Assembly: GCA_950106755.1 (NCBI GenBank)
Contig: OX467086.1
Location: 21,842,001 to 21,906,000, forward strand
DNA: 64,000 nt
Source: Climacium dendroides
Lineage: Eukaryota; Streptophyta; Bryopsida; Hypnales; Climaciaceae
Reading direction: 5' to 3'
Shown: piece by piece, positions 30,431 through 44,379 of the stretch
Position numbering within the stretch: position 1 is the stretch's first letter
Layout: every line of letters starts with the position of its first letter
The notes under the pieces: model-generated
The model's input: the letters and a program-made list of their open reading frames with translations, nothing else
Databases searched by the model: none
What the model was told of the DNA's origin: nothing
Translations under genes and position numbers: made by a program

Positions 30431-33128
30431 TAGGCCAAAGTTACTTCAATTTAAGGATTGGGTTGCAAGAGGAATGTGGGGATTGGAATTAATTAAGGTA
30501 GTATGGCTTTAAAGCGACCATTTACCAGCTGGTATCCCTTTTTTTTTTAAGGTTTCCATGAATAGAAATATTTTTGGGTCATTTTCAGAGAAAGAAAAAT
30601 GGATGCAGAACGTCACACAAGTGGTTTCATATTTTTTGAATAATTTTTCAATTACTTATGAATTTAAAAAAAAAAACTGTTGTAGGCACCTATTTGTGAC
30701 TCTAGGTCTTTCAAAATCCAACCACTTGCAACTTCTAAAGTGATTTTAGTAAATGAAGGCCAACAATTGGCTCTTGTAATAAATAATGCTTTTCTCTTGA
30801 TTCTCTCAATGGCTTGAGAGGTCCATTTAAGAACCATCTACTATCTATTTTAGCTCTAAATATAGGGTGATTTGAAGAGGCTACTTGCTTTTAGAGAAGA
30901 CTACCTTAGCTCGTTCTGTGAGTGTAGCTTGATGAAGTTCGAATGGAGGTACTTGTTTCATTTGTGTAAAAAATAAAAAATAGAAGTACTTAATCCCTAA
31001 ACATCTAGAGTCTTCTCCAACATTATAAAGTACAATATGAAAGAATATTTTGGAAGTGATATACAAAGAAAAGTTGTAGATTTTGAGTTTTACATTCCAT
31101 CTATGCAGTTAACTTAACCAATGCTATCACCAATAATTTTCTATAAATTTGGAAAGGGAAATCTCAAAATTCCTTCTAAATTCAATTACAAACAAAATAT
31201 TATCATTTTTTGAGTAAAACTTGTTGGAATGGATTTGAAATGAGGTTCTCTTCACATGATGATTTTTTGAAATTTTTGTGTTCTTTACATCTATGACTTC
31301 ATTTTTACAAATCTAGTTTTGAACTAGAGTCAATGCAATTTGACCACTTGACACACTTGCACATTTGCAATTTTAGAAAAATATGTACTCTAATAACACC
31401 AAATCCAACCATTAGATAAGACAAGAACTTGATCAAGTATCACCCAAAATTAGGATGACTTTCATCCTAGTAGGAACAAGACAAAAACAAGAATCTGAAT
31501 TTGTTCATCATCCAAAAAATGGATGTTGAAGCGCTTCAAGGTTAACCCTGAAAGAATATTGAGGTCAAAAAGTGGTTGATGGATGACTTCATTGTTTGCT
31601 ATAGAAACAAAAAAATACGCCTATTGGGCGAATATAATGGGAGTAATTTGGATGACTACTTTGGTCTTGAGGGAGCCATGCACTTCAAGGGTTAAATAAA
31701 GTGTCTCTATTTGAGGACACAAGTGGAAACATGGTTTGCATGGACTATAAAATATGCTTATAAGGAGAGTCAAGAGATCCATCAGTAGTCAAATTTGTCA
31801 TGTGGGTTGTCTTGTGAATCATTTCTTTAGTCTTTGATTTCTACTAGTAAGGTCTTATTTTTTCTAAGTTTCATTTGTTTTTTGAATAGGTGATTGTTTT
31901 TTCTTGGATTACTTCAAATCTAGATGGTATTCAAAATCTTGCAATGAAGTTTCTTCTTTTGGAGATCCAGTATACTCATTGTTGTCATATAGTTTTGGGC
32001 ATGCTCTCATCAATTCCTTTCAAATTTGCTCACTAGAATTGCTTAATATGACTCACATAATGATGGTTAAGCATAATACAATTTGCAAATATTCCAACAA
32101 CTCCAATGACAACAATGTGAAAATATACAACATTATATGGATTTTCTTAAAACAAAATCCAACATAAAAAAATAACAAATATTACATGAACTTTACTTGA
32201 TAATGTAGAATTAGACCCATAATGACTTAAGGAATCTTAGACAAAACTTAGATGTTCTATAAAATATGCTTTGGTACAACTTTATAAAGAGTAATAAAAA
32301 AAATTTATAGGCCATTTTGAATAAAAATTATTTACACTATATATATAAACATATTTTTGAAATCAATTTTAAATAACATCCCACTTTGACAAACCACCAA
32401 AAATATATTTTATGTTTTGATTATGTATTATTTTTGAAAATTGGATAAAATTTCTTCTTAGATCAAGTAGCTCAAAATTGTCAAAGATTTGACTACAAAA
32501 ACATCACTCATTATTCTTTGTAATGATGAAAATTTTAACACTTCAATAATTGTTTTGTACATTTTTTTTATTCTTTCTTAAAAAGGAATTAATTTATAGC
32601 AATTCCAATGTGTAATATAGTACATCTATTCATAGATAATCTTATTATGAAGCTTTAAAAAATATTAAAATTAAATTTTAAAAAAACTTTACGATACTCA
32701 TAAATGTTGTATGTCTTAAGCAATGCTACAAAATCAGTGCATAGGCTAATAAATATCAAAGCTTTACAAAAAAATTAATTGAATTCATCCATTTGCACTC
32801 CCCCCCTCAAAATGGCTAACCTTTCACAAGTCACTTTTGGTTGTTGTGACGTGTCAAGCTTACACTAGACTAGAGAGAATTCACTTGTTGTTACTTGTTT
32901 TTCACCCCTTGAGAGAAAACTTTGGAACTTGTTATTTACCATCAATGATAAAATTTGAAAAATTAGAATTAATTCCTTGAAATATAAATATCCATGAGAA
33001 ATACAAAATTAATTACTACAAAATAGGATCAAATTTTACAATTATCCAAGGAAGAATGGCAAACAATTTTTCCAAACAAGATAAGGTTAGAGGTCTTTAA
33101 AGCACTCAATCTCTAAAAGAATCCATCT
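30431..33128. other. AT-rich intergenic DNA with a hairpin-family fragment
   Basis: About 30561-30680 is a worn fragment of the hairpin family (GTGGTTTCATATTTTTTGAA, ATTACTTATGAATTT). There is no gene; stop density is high in every frame. Confidence 0.45.
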
Positions 33129-33305
33129 CTTGGAATGTACACCATTTGTACATTTTAGGAAGTAGACATTTTTAGTAGACACTACATTGAAGTTCAAAAT
33201 ATTATAAGTACTTCATGAGGTTCTAAAAATATGAAACAACTTGTGTTAGATGCCAATTCCATTTGCCTTTTAAGGAGTCTAACCTCCTCCAAATTAATTT
33301 CCAGA
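33129..33305 (-). repeat. Hairpin-family repeat, inverted copy
   Basis: Read on the minus strand it carries GGAATTGGCATCTAACAC, GTTGTTTCATATTTTTAG and the GTACAAATGGTGTACATTCC hairpin region. It is partial. Confidence 0.65.
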
Positions 33306-34136
33306 TTTTAAATGGACACTTTATGGGCTTCCTACCTTACTATAGTGCAATGATATTTTTATCATTTTGGAGAAGTAGCCAACCATTTCTTTAGTACTCA
33401 TGTGATACTTTGGTGATATCTATATCAAAACTCAAGTGATACCTACGTAAGATTTGACCATTGATCTCATAAAAAGCAACAGTAATTTGTCTACTTTGAC
33501 CATTAAAAAAACATTTTGCTTCACAAAACATAGTGAATGTCCAAATAACAGTGTATATAACAAATACTGCCATGGTCATCACCATTAGTCTTTTTTGGGC
33601 TTTCTTGTGCCAGATTGCACCAGAAAAAAAAATTGGCTAAAAAATGGCTACAATATTCCAAGTTTTTTGCTACAAAACTTTGAATTAAAAAAAATCTTAG
33701 ATAAAATTTCTAGATTGTGGATGAAAAGAAGAATTATAGACATGCAATTATGTGCTAATGTGATATTTTCTATTCAAGATGTGGATGAATGTTGAAATTT
33801 GGAGCGCCACTAAAACATTTCATATTGCCACTTTCGCACTTCATTAAAATTGAAAAAAACAACAAAAAACTTGTCATCACCCTCCCTCCCTCCATCTAGT
33901 TACCACGATCAATTTAGAATTAGTAAAATAGCCGATTGTTTATGACTCGAACATGATGCAAATGTAACAGTGGCATACATCAGCCGCGTCTGCCAAGAGG
34001 GTACTCCTAACTTACTAACTTACTAATCAGTTGTGTCTGGAAACCCAAGTCATGTTCTAATCTGGAAACCTGTCTGTCCGCCTGCTCATGCGTGTGTTGC
34101 AGTTTGAAGGTGAACCCAATTCTACGCTTGCCATGG
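33306..34136. other. AT-rich intergenic DNA
   Basis: No feature is supportable. A GC-richer patch starts near 33880. Confidence 0.45.
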
Positions 34137-34174
34137 ACGGACGGACAGACGGACGGACCGACCGACCAACCGAC
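34137..34174 (+). repeat. Tetranucleotide repeat (GGAC/GACC)n
   Basis: About nine 4-bp units occur, with GGAC-type units first and GACC-type units after, in a small GC-richer pocket. Confidence 0.9.
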
Positions 34175-34967
34175 GGAAATGTACACAAAGTAATGATGGC
34201 AGTTTTAGACAAGGTGCAAATTGGGGGGGACACCCAAAACTGCCACTTTTTTCTACTGAGCCTATTTTCTATTATTAGACTGATCAAATTTTCATACGTT
34301 CTTGTTGGCAAGTGAAAGGAGGTTCCAACGCACCAGAGGACGTGGCATTTGGATACCGTATGCAAAAGTTATCGAGGAACAAAGTTTGGTTCTAAAAGCG
34401 TATCTTCTACATAGGTACAGAACTGATTTGGGAGATGTACATGCAGTATAGATGGCGGTTTAAGGTTAGTGGCACATTTGGGTGTACCTTCCTTACCTAC
34501 CTTAGAAGTTTTGGTTTGTGTTGAGAGAATAAAAAATAACACCAACCTTATATCAAGAGTTTGGTCATCTAAGGTCCCACATTAGATATTGAGAAAATGA
34601 GGAGTGACACAATCCGTGTTAATTAATAATTATATAATACATTTTGAATAGATTAGAATTAGAGCATTTTTTTTCCTTTGTAATACATTCTAACCAATGA
34701 ACATGCTAATGTTCATTACTTGATAAACTTCTACCTTGATCCATGTATAGGAAGGACACTAATAGAAAAAAAAAATCTTTGACCTTATATTGGTTGATTC
34801 TAAGAAATACTCGTAGTGTTTTGGTTTCAAAACTCACACATTGCTTATATCATGAGTTTTGAAGTATTGGTCTTGATGCATTTGAAATTTGAAACAAATA
34901 TATATGGCTCCTCTTTATAAATTAGTTGTAGTTGTATATTTTTAAGATTAAAAAAAAAATTTATTGT
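34175..34967. other. AT-rich intergenic DNA
   Basis: No gene or defined repeat is seen. Confidence 0.45.
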
Positions 34968-35038
34968 TTAACCCCTAAAGGTCTATGACTATATTTTCAC
35001 CAAAAAAAGCTTCAAAACTATCATTTCTAGTACAAGCA

Positions 35039-35084
<46 letters not shown>

Positions 35085-35770
35085 CACATGTAACTGTATG
35101 ATCTTGTAGTACGTTGGTTTGAGAAGATCTGGAAATAATTTCAGAAATTCCCACTACATAGATTGCAAGATACTAGCATTTGAAATGACAAAACCCTTTT
35201 TCTTGCCCCTACAAAAAAAATGGGCAATTGCACTTCACAAGGTCACATTTTCATGAAAAAAGTCCAAAATGGTGGTGCTTCTTTGGATTCATTCTTCAAA
35301 GCAAGTTGTCTATGTGCTTGAAAAAATTCAGATAATTTAGAATTGTTCAACATATGGGAAAAAAATAGTAAGTAGAAAGAAGTAGATAATGATTTAAAAT
35401 ACTAAATTGTTAATCATTTATTTATGGAATTGAAAAATGCCAATTCCAATGGTTAAAATGTTGTGATGAAAAATCTACATCCTAAATTAAAAATATTGAA
35501 AATTGAGTACAATAAAGGATTTAATAGTTTATTTTAGACTAGAGAATCCATAACTACCTACAAACTAAGACTTCTCATAACTTTTGACTCGTTAATCAAA
35601 ATGGAATGATTCAAAACTTTCCACATATATATAACTCTAGAAAAAACAATTTCAAAATTTTTGTTTCTAAAAAAAATGATTTTTTCTAATCTGCCCGGCC
35701 TACCCATTTACGAAAAAAGTAATATGTTAGGCCAAAGAGGGTTTGAGGTCTGCTCCCCTGTAATGCAATT
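34968..35770 (-). mobile_element. TTAA-terminus element, reverse-oriented copy
   Basis: Starts TTAACCCCTAAAGGTC and continues with phrases that are the complement of the right side of the 3493-4077 element. The far side contains the complement of the GAGACCGGGCA block, at about 35692-35705. It includes an (AT)20 tract. The distal end is decayed. Confidence 0.55.
35041..35080. repeat. (AT)20 microsatellite
   Basis: Forty uninterrupted bases of alternating A and T lie within the TTAA-family copy. Confidence 0.95.
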
Positions 35771-36413
35771 ACAGAAAACAAACAAATAAATAAATTTTAT
35801 TTTTTGAATCTGACATGGCACTACTAGTGCCACATCAGTGCTATGTTAGATTGATGATTTTTAATTTAAAAATATATATTTTTTAATTTTTTTTTGTACT
35901 TGCACTACCATGGTGTCAAAAATCAAAATCTAGTGGCCTTTTCAAGTCTGAATTTTTCTTAATGTATCCTATACTTTCAACTTTGAAAGTTCATAAAATG
36001 TTGTGTGAATATTTTATTAGAAAATTATGAAATGATTTGGGTTGGTTTTCTATTGAAGAGACTTACCTTATTATTTTTTTAAATCATCATTTGAACCACC
36101 CATCTAGGGATAGAAAAGGTAGTAGTTTTGGATGCTTCTATCTTAATATGGAGCTAGATAGATTCATTTCAAAACAAAATCATCCTCAAGTCAATGAATG
36201 AAGCTATGATAATCAACAAAATCACCAAATTATAAAGGCATTCATGTTTGATCTTTACCCTCAACTTCCAAGTTTTTTACATTGTGTCCCATATGACTTT
36301 ACTTTCCAATAGCACTTTTGCCCTTACATCTTTGATAAAAGAATTTGGAGTTACAAATGATTATATACAGAATAAATTATTTTTTTCAAAAACATCTTTA
36401 GCTTTAATCCTTC
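35771..36413. other. AT-rich intergenic DNA
   Basis: Nothing supportable is seen. Confidence 0.45.
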
Positions 36414-37239
36414 AAGGTTTTTTGCTATGTTTTCACCCAAAACACTCCAAAACTGCCATTTCTAGTACAAGTATCAAATTTTAGAAAATAAATAAAATTA
36501 GACACATGTAATTGTAGGATCTGACTTGTAGTACACCTATTTGAGAAGAGTAACGTGGTAAAAATTTCAAAAATTTCCATTGTGTAGATTGCAAGACATT
36601 CTTCAAGGCAAGTTGGCTTCATGCTTGAAAGATTTTAGATCATTTGGAATTGTACAACATATAGGAAAGAAATAGTAAATAGAAAGTAGAGAATGATTCA
36701 AAATATTACTTTGTTAACCATTTATCTATAGAATTGAAAAATGCCAATCCCAATGGTTGTAATGTTGTAATAAACAATGTACACCTAAATATTTTATTTT
36801 ACCTCAAAAATATTGAAAATTGATTTAAATAAAGGACTTCAAAAGTTTATTTAACTCAATTTTCCATAACTACCCATAAGCTACCCACAACTAAAACTCT
36901 TCATAACTTTCATCTCATTAATCAAAATGGAATAATTCAAAGCTTTACATGTACATATAAATTTAAAGAATCAATTTAATTTCTTTAAAATTAAAGAATT
37001 ATTTAATAAGATATTTTTTGGTTGCCTAAGCTATCAACCAAGCACTGAAAATTACGTATCATACAATAACTTTTTAACCATGTAGTTTAAAGTTATGAAA
37101 ATTATTTGGTCTTAAAGCTACTTCTTGCACATACATTGTGTGAAAATTTCAAAGAAGAAAACTAAAAATTCCATTTGTAGTGAGCTGTCCAAAATTGCTA
37201 TGTTGCCAAAAAAATGTAGTTTGGTACTTTGGGAGTTAA
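36414..37239 (-). mobile_element. TTAA-terminus element, degraded
   Basis: Starts TTAATCCTTCAAGG and ends CTTTGGGAGTTAA. The interior repeats that of the 34968 copy (TTTTCACCCAAAACACTCCA, GACACATGTAATTGTAGG). The terminal TTAA is shared with the next element. Confidence 0.5.
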
Positions 37240-38144
37240 CTCCTAAAGAACCATTTGTCCCTTTGGAGGACAAGTGAAATTTCAAGCAAGTACCTATGGT
37301 CTCAATTTTTGTTCTAATTTTTAAATTTTATTTTGAAGATAGAAAACTTAATTAGCTTCATAAAAATATGATTTTTTAAAATTGGTGCTTGGAAACAAAA
37401 ATTATGCTCAAAATAGTGGAGAAGTAGGGAAAGGGAGGGAGAAGAGGAAAAAAATTCAAAAATTCAAATTAAATTTTTTTCTCATAGATTATATTTTTGT
37501 CTAAAGGAAAAGCTTTGGTTTATTCCATTTGTATTTATTATGAGAAAGTTATAGGCAATCTTGTTTTTCAGACAATAAGAGCATCTTCTTGATAAAATAA
37601 CTTGTAGGATTCATTTCTAAATGCAATTTTTACAATTTAAAAAATAGAATTCCACATGGTTTAGGTTGCTTGCTAGAACAATCTCACCATTGGGATTAGT
37701 ACATTTTAATTTAATTTTATAAATATTAATAATTTAGATTTTCCTTCTATCTCGTATTTACTTTTACTTAATAGTTTTTAAAGAACAAAAATTAAAATTT
37801 TTTGAGTTTTTTTCCCTAGACTCTCAACTCAATTCTCCACCGTAAAGATTTCAAGCTCAAAACTCTATAGTACAAAAAATTAAAGTTAAAAATGTTCAAA
37901 GTCAAATAATCTAGTCTTGCAATGTGTTACAAAACTTAATTTTTTTACTTTGAACGCACATATATTGCAATCTTTATGGTCAAAAGTTTTGGAATTTTTT
38001 CCACACATTCTCACACTAATTATGTATAAAATACTGTGATTGGATGTGAAAAAAACAATTTTCAAATTTTTTTACTCTTTACTATACAAATGACAGTTTT
38101 GAATGTTTTTGGCAGAGAAAATGACGTGGTCTTTAAGGAGTTAA
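37236..38144 (+). mobile_element. TTAA-terminus element, ~0.9 kb
   Basis: Starts TTAACTCCTAAAGAACCA and ends GGTCTTTAAGGAGTTAA, an imperfect inverted pair that includes TTAA. The left interior follows the 3493-4077 copy (GTCCCTTTGGAGGACAAGTG, TGGTCTCAATTTTTG). No transposase frame is present. Confidence 0.6.
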
Positions 38145-38680
38145 ATAATAAAATCTTTTGATCTACCAATTTGATCAATTTGATCAATTTGATTTTTTTT
38201 ATCTAGTTTCAAGTTTGACATAAGTATTGTTTTTACAAATTCACAACGGAGTTTGCGGTATTGGTCATTTTCACAAGGTGTATGAATTATCAAATCCAAA
38301 AGTTTTCATTTCATACAATGAATTCCTCATCAAGGTATGTACACCCATAATCAACATTGCCCCAAATGCGACACCTACATTTTGAACCAAAAGCATCACT
38401 TTCTCTTAGAAACTAATTAAGCTTATACAAGATGCGCACAATCAAAACATAAAAGTATATATGGTAGAACCACCCATAACTGACCGAATAAGCAATTGTG
38501 GACATGAGGTGGAGTACAATAATGAAGCAAATGTTTTCACAAATGTAGAGATAGAAATGAGTGGGATCACCAAAATTTGGTAATTTATAGCTTGAATTAA
38601 AATTACTAAGAATTTTGGAAGGCAAAAGTTGGTCTGGACCCATGTCAAATGTGTAGACTATTCCAAAACCACTCATTATT
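38145..38680. other. AT-rich intergenic DNA
   Basis: A short ATTTGATCA triplet repeat occurs at about 38166-38190; otherwise nothing is seen. Confidence 0.45.
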
Positions 38681-39233
38681 CCCTAAAGTCCCATTGTCCC
38701 TACAGGGGACAAAATGGATTTTGGGCGGGCTCCTATGATCTCAATTTTTACTGAATTTTTTTGAAACTTTCTTATAAGATAGAAAAACTTAAGAGCATTT
38801 TGGGAATATAATTTTTTATTTCACTTGGTGCCCGGGAGCAAAAGTTATGCCACAATAACCTCAAAATGGGGGAGACCGGGCAGCAAAAAAAATCCACAAA
38901 AAGAGATTATATTTTTTGTAAATGGGAAGCTTTGATTCATTCCATTTGAATTAGAGATGTGAAAGTTTATGGAGCTTCTTGTTTTGCGGGCAATCATAGC
39001 AACTTCTTGAAAGAAATTTTTTTCTTTCACTTTGAATGCTAATATCTTTCAATCTATACGGTCAAAAATCACAAAAAAAATTATTACATGATTTAAGACA
39101 ATTGTAGAATAAGATCCTATAGTTAGATTCTAACAAATATTTTTTAAAAATCATTTTGTAAATGATTATAGTAGAAGTGGTAGTTTTAAGTGGTTTTGGC
39201 AAAAAAAAATGGCCATGGGACTTTACGGGTTAA
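38681..39233 (+). mobile_element. TTAA-terminus MITE, second well-preserved copy
   Basis: Starts CCCTAAAGTCCCATTGTCCC and ends GGCCATGGGACTTTACGGGT then TAA. It is collinear with the 3493-4077 element over its whole length, with small gaps, the largest a loss of about 30 bp near 38900. The left TTAA is mutated; the right one is kept. Confidence 0.7.
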
Positions 39234-40817
39234 AAGACTACTTGTTCACTTTGGCTCTCCAAACCAAGCAGATGTGTCATGAAAAGAATTGGAAGGAATT
39301 GATGGTGGGAAATCAAGAACTCATATTTGAAAATGAGTCCAGCCTCTCTTGAATTTCAGCCCCCCTATTGATTGCTGATGGGGTTGTGGTTGGTAATGGG
39401 TGGTTTTACTATAAGACATCTTGTTTTTTTTGCTTGTTTTTGTTTTGTTTTTGAAACATGGACAATTCAGTTCCTTTTTTTTTAAAATACACCGACAGTA
39501 GACACTTTGAAAATTAATACCTGTTCATAAAAGTCTCCAAACCATGCATGCTAAAGTGCATTGGAATCCTCTTTTCGCTGCCAACAAGGTGTAATAATGA
39601 AAACAACTTTTATTTACTGACACTAACTAGGTGAATTAGTGACGAGTAAAAGGTTACAAATTACAAAACACATTGTTTGTTGAGCAAGCCCAAGTGGGTT
39701 ACTCACATTGAATGATCACATATGGTAAGGTAGATGGATGTGCATGGGAGCTGTAAAGTCACTAGTAAGAGTAAAAAGTTGTCAGACTTTTCTTTGACTT
39801 TACCAAAATAGTTTTGGGTCGGTCACCCGGACTGAATCTCAAAGTTGAACTCTTGCAGTAAAGTTTTTCTTTGCTTGTGTAAAAAAGAAAAAAAAAAGTT
39901 GAAAGCTGAAAGCTCAATCAATTTCAGTTCCAAAAAGAAAAAGGAAAAAGGGAAAAAGAATAGAGCTCAATCAATTTTCGAGCAACATGAATGGACAATA
40001 TCTAACTGCAAGTCATAGTGGTTTTTATTTTTTTATTTTTTTTTTAAAGTGTTGTACAAACTTTTATGTGACGCAGAACCCTCTGTGTAAGCCTGACCAA
40101 TGCATTTCTCTCTCTTTTTTTTAATGCACACCCTTACTTTGGAAAGAAAAAACAAAAAAAACAAAAAAACAAAAAAAAATGCTTTTATATGAAAATTTCC
40201 TTTTTAAGGTAGTTGGCATGCCGTGGAGGCTAGGCGAGCTCCTTGTGTGATTCAATTTCAATGACTCAATAAATGATAGCCACGTGTAAGGTGTACAAAT
40301 TCGTCTACGTCTTGTTGTGATTTTTCCTTTTGCCTTGATTCTATAGGGCGGTGCAATACATATCTTGCATTTGTATGTACATTTATTAGCATGGGGTGGT
40401 CAAAAAAATGAGTTGTCCTATGTTTTGTTTTTTAAAGTCCGGACACTTGTAGAAAACAAAAACAAGACACGTGGCCCAAATGGGTGAGAAGTATACTAGT
40501 GCAAACATGGTCTGTTTAAATATGGGAAATGACTACAAAAAGTTCAAACAACAGTCAAATTCCATCATGTGGGTCTTCTCTTGAGTCATTTTCATGGTCT
40601 ATGAGGATCCATGTCTCTATGAGAGATGTCTTGGATATTACAAAAAAACTTTTTGAGGTTCTTTAATGATCTGATTGTCTTGTTTGTGTATCTTTGAATA
40701 TGACTATGCCAAGGTACTTGTGATTTGTAATTCTTATCTAAAGTCAAAATCATCTCATTTGAATCATTTTTTAATGCAAAAATGAATGTTTAAAAATCAA
40801 ACTTTGGAATAAAGTCT
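39234..40817. other. Intergenic DNA with A-rich and T-rich runs
   Basis: Homopolymer-rich stretches occur (39880-39960, 40020-40050, 40140-40175). There is no gene. Confidence 0.5.
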
Positions 40818-42286
40818 TTAACTCCTAAAGTCTTGAGGTCTTTTCCTATTAAAAACACTTAAAATTGTCAATTCTAATGCAAAGAGTAGAAAAAGTTCAA
40901 GAATTATTTTAATTCTATATCTAACCGTATGATCTTGCACTAAACTATTATAAGAATGTGTAGAAGAAATTTAAGAAACTCTGATCCCATAGATTGAAAG
41001 ATATTTACATTTAAGTAAAGAAAACAAATTTTTTTGCACCTTATTTGACTAGATTATTTGCTTTTGAATCTTTTTAAACCCCAAAGGACCATAAGGATAC
41101 CACATAGCTTTTGCAATTACATTTGTAGAAAATTTGAAATGTAAACCTCATTAACAGTTCATGAACAATAAAGAGACTCTAAATGATTTCTTTTGTTGAA
41201 TCCATTAGTGCAATCCAATCAAGAAGTGATCAAGTGTATGATTTTGGGTGAATTTTTTGAGAATGGAAAAGACGCTCTAGCCTATAACTTCACATCCTTG
41301 TATCTTTTTATATACATTTCAAAATTATTTGAAAAGAATTACACATCAATATAATAATGATATGTACTTGTGGAAAAAAAATCAGAGTTTTTGGAACACT
41401 TTTCAAGATTCCAATTTCAGCGTGTATACAAAGTACCACTTAAATGAACATCTTTCATCAATCTTGTCAACAATGACATTTCCTAAAAAATTGTGTGATT
41501 TTGATCTTTCGTATGAAAGTTATATAAGTCTTCTTTCATTTCAATGGGGGCAATCATCAAAATTATTCTACATATAAGAAGAATTATGCTTGTTACAAGA
41601 TTTGGTCAATAAAACAAGGACTATGTTCAAACATCCACCAATCGTTTAGAAGTTGACCAAAAACTTATGCACTATTGACTTTGAATTTCTAATTTTTTGT
41701 TGAATCATTGAACTAAGAGCTTATAAAAAAAATTCAAAAAACAACAACATAATTTTCACTCATTAAAAAATTGTTAAAAAAACATGCTTAAGTTTGAACA
41801 AAAAACTAAATTGTTACTGGCTGTGAGATGGAATTAAAATACAATAATTTCAATGGTGAGATTGCTCTAGCAAGCACTTTCAACACTATATAACAATTGT
41901 TTTTGAAAATTTGTTAAAATTGCATTCAAAATTGAATTTTATAAGTTTTTTTAATCAACAAAAATGCTTAGATTGCCTTACAACATGATTGTCCATAACT
42001 TTTTCATTACAATTCCAAATAGAATGAATCGATATTTCACATGTAGACAAAAATAGAATCTTAATTTTTTTTTGATAATAATGCCTTTTGAACTTCTTTG
42101 GGGACTTAGGGTGCCATAAGTTTTGCTCCTATGTACAATTGAAATAAAAATTGTATTCTTAGAAAGCTAATGTGATTCCTTATCTCCTAAAGAAGTTTTT
42201 GAAAATTGTATAAAAAAATTGAGGTCATATAAGCCTACTGAAATTCTAAAAGTCCCCTACATGGACTTTGGGATTTTGGGGGTTAG
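40818..42286 (-). mobile_element. TTAA-terminus element(s), ~1.5 kb, perhaps composite
   Basis: Starts TTAACTCCTAAAGTC and ends ATGGACTTTGGGATTTTGGG then GGTTA. The interior matches copy 1 at 914-1806 (GATCTTGCACTAAACTATTA, AAGAAAACAAATTTTTTTGC). It is longer than the other copies, so it may contain an extra insertion (about 41070-41640). No transposase is visible. Confidence 0.45.
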
Positions 42287-44379
42287 GGTTGTTGTTATGT
42301 GAGCTTAGAAACATTAACCTATGAGCTTCAAATACTATACACCTATGTTATAGAAACCTTTTATGATTATAGTGCAACTATGATGTAGGTACTTATATTA
42401 TAGGTGTTTAAATTTTAAGCACCTTCAATGGTTATAGTATATTTACAAATATATATGCTCAAAGCTCACATATTTGCATACTCATGCTCACGTACTAGCA
42501 CCGTTGCTTCAAGGGTCAAGACTTTTAATATAATGTGTTAAAGAAGGAGATTCTTTACATCTAAATTTAGTTGGATTCTTGATTATTGAAACATATATTG
42601 AAATTTGATGAACTTTATATTTGGAGTTATGCTAATGCTTTTAATCTTGTACAATTGTAGGATTCATTTGTGACTTTTTATTTAAATCCTATACCTATAT
42701 AGAGAATACATCTTTTTCCATTAAGTTGAAGTAAAAAATGACACTTGCCAATTCAACCTTTAAAAGAATTAATTTTAAAAAATTCTAAAATTGAATGACT
42801 CAAAAAACTAATTATTTAATTTGAGTTTCAAATTTGGAGTATTTCTTAGTGAAATATTGTCATCAACTTTTCAAGATTTATCCACATAATTTGAAGGCTA
42901 TGTTTCCCCCCAAAAACGCCTCCAAAACTCTCATTTCTAGTGCAAACAACTTTGATGAAAGAAACTAACTACTTTTTTATATATCCAACCATTATATATT
43001 TTTTACTACACTTGCATAAAAAAAGTGCGGAATCCTTTTTGAAACTTTGACCTAGCAAATTCTAAGATATTAATATTTAAAATGATTAAAATTTATTTAT
43101 TTATAACTTGCCATATGTCTTTGAATCCTCTCAAACCCATAAGAATTTTATGCTCATGTGGAGCTTTTTGAAAGCTTGTGTAGATTCATATGAATTTAAT
43201 TTTGAACAAATGAAAGTGAAATCGTTACTAGTGATGCACATTTCCACGAGCTTTTCCAAAAGTTTTTTTTTCCTTCCAATCACGTGTTCGAATAAAAAAT
43301 TTATAGGGCTTGAAAATAACATTGAAATATATTGCATTTTCCTTTCACCTCATAGAAATGAATGTCATTGATAACTCAAAGGGATTTATCGACCTTGCTT
43401 GACTTTCAAGACCCTACAAATTCATATCTTCAATTAAATCAAACATTATAATTATTTTTTGAAATCCGTATATGAAGGTTGAAAGATGAAAACATGTACA
43501 AAATTCAAATTTGAACACATTGTGCGTGGCTAAATCTCACCACAATCTGATATAGTATATGAAATGATAGGTGGGATTCATTTAAAAATCATGAATACAA
43601 TATTTTACCCAATAGGAGAAAAAAATTTAGAATTAATTGAATGTTGGAGGGAAACGATGAGGATATCAAGTAAATCCAAAAGGAGAGGATAAAGTCATTT
43701 TGCCCCTTCCTTGGTCTTTCTACGGGTCTTTCATGGTTGTACTTTGTGGTTGCATTTATTACTATCTAATAAAAGAATGTCTTTCTTGTTTATGTGAACA
43801 AAATTTTAGTTTGGTGGAAAGATATTTTATCCTTAGATGGATTATATTCTAAATTCCTTTGGTGTAAATGTACCCAAATTACCAAAGACTAAAAAAATAA
43901 CACATGAGTACATCTTGTACATGTTATCACAATGACAACAATGAGTTGTGATACTCATGCCACTCTAAACACAACATAACATATTTTTTTCCATTTATTT
44001 CTAATAGGAAAACAATCTTCATTGGAGTTTGGAACTCATTTTAGTGTAAATGTGCATGTTCATTTATTAATCTAAAATATACATACATTCATTTATTAGG
44101 TGTGATACCATCACAAAATTTTGAATCGATTTAGCATATTCATCCACAAAGGAAGGAATACTTAATATATCACCAAATATTTCATCCCTTAAATTTTTTT
44201 TAAAGGCTTTTGAGAGATTCCTAATTCAAATAACATTTGCATAGAGAATCTAGGAAGGCAACCACCCGTGAAACTATGTTACTAGATGTAAAGTAGCCAG
44301 GGTGTTCTACAGGCAACCCCGCTCTCAACTAACACACAGGTACATTCTGCTTTCTTCAATGTATCGGTAGTATACATTT
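42287..44379. other. AT-rich intergenic DNA
   Basis: Repeat-like phrases are scattered through it, with no gene and no defined borders. Confidence 0.45.

Noticed and set aside
34057..34365. Open frame on the minus strand over the GGAC/GACC repeat
   Set aside because: The frame owes its length to the simple repeat and has no homologous pattern.
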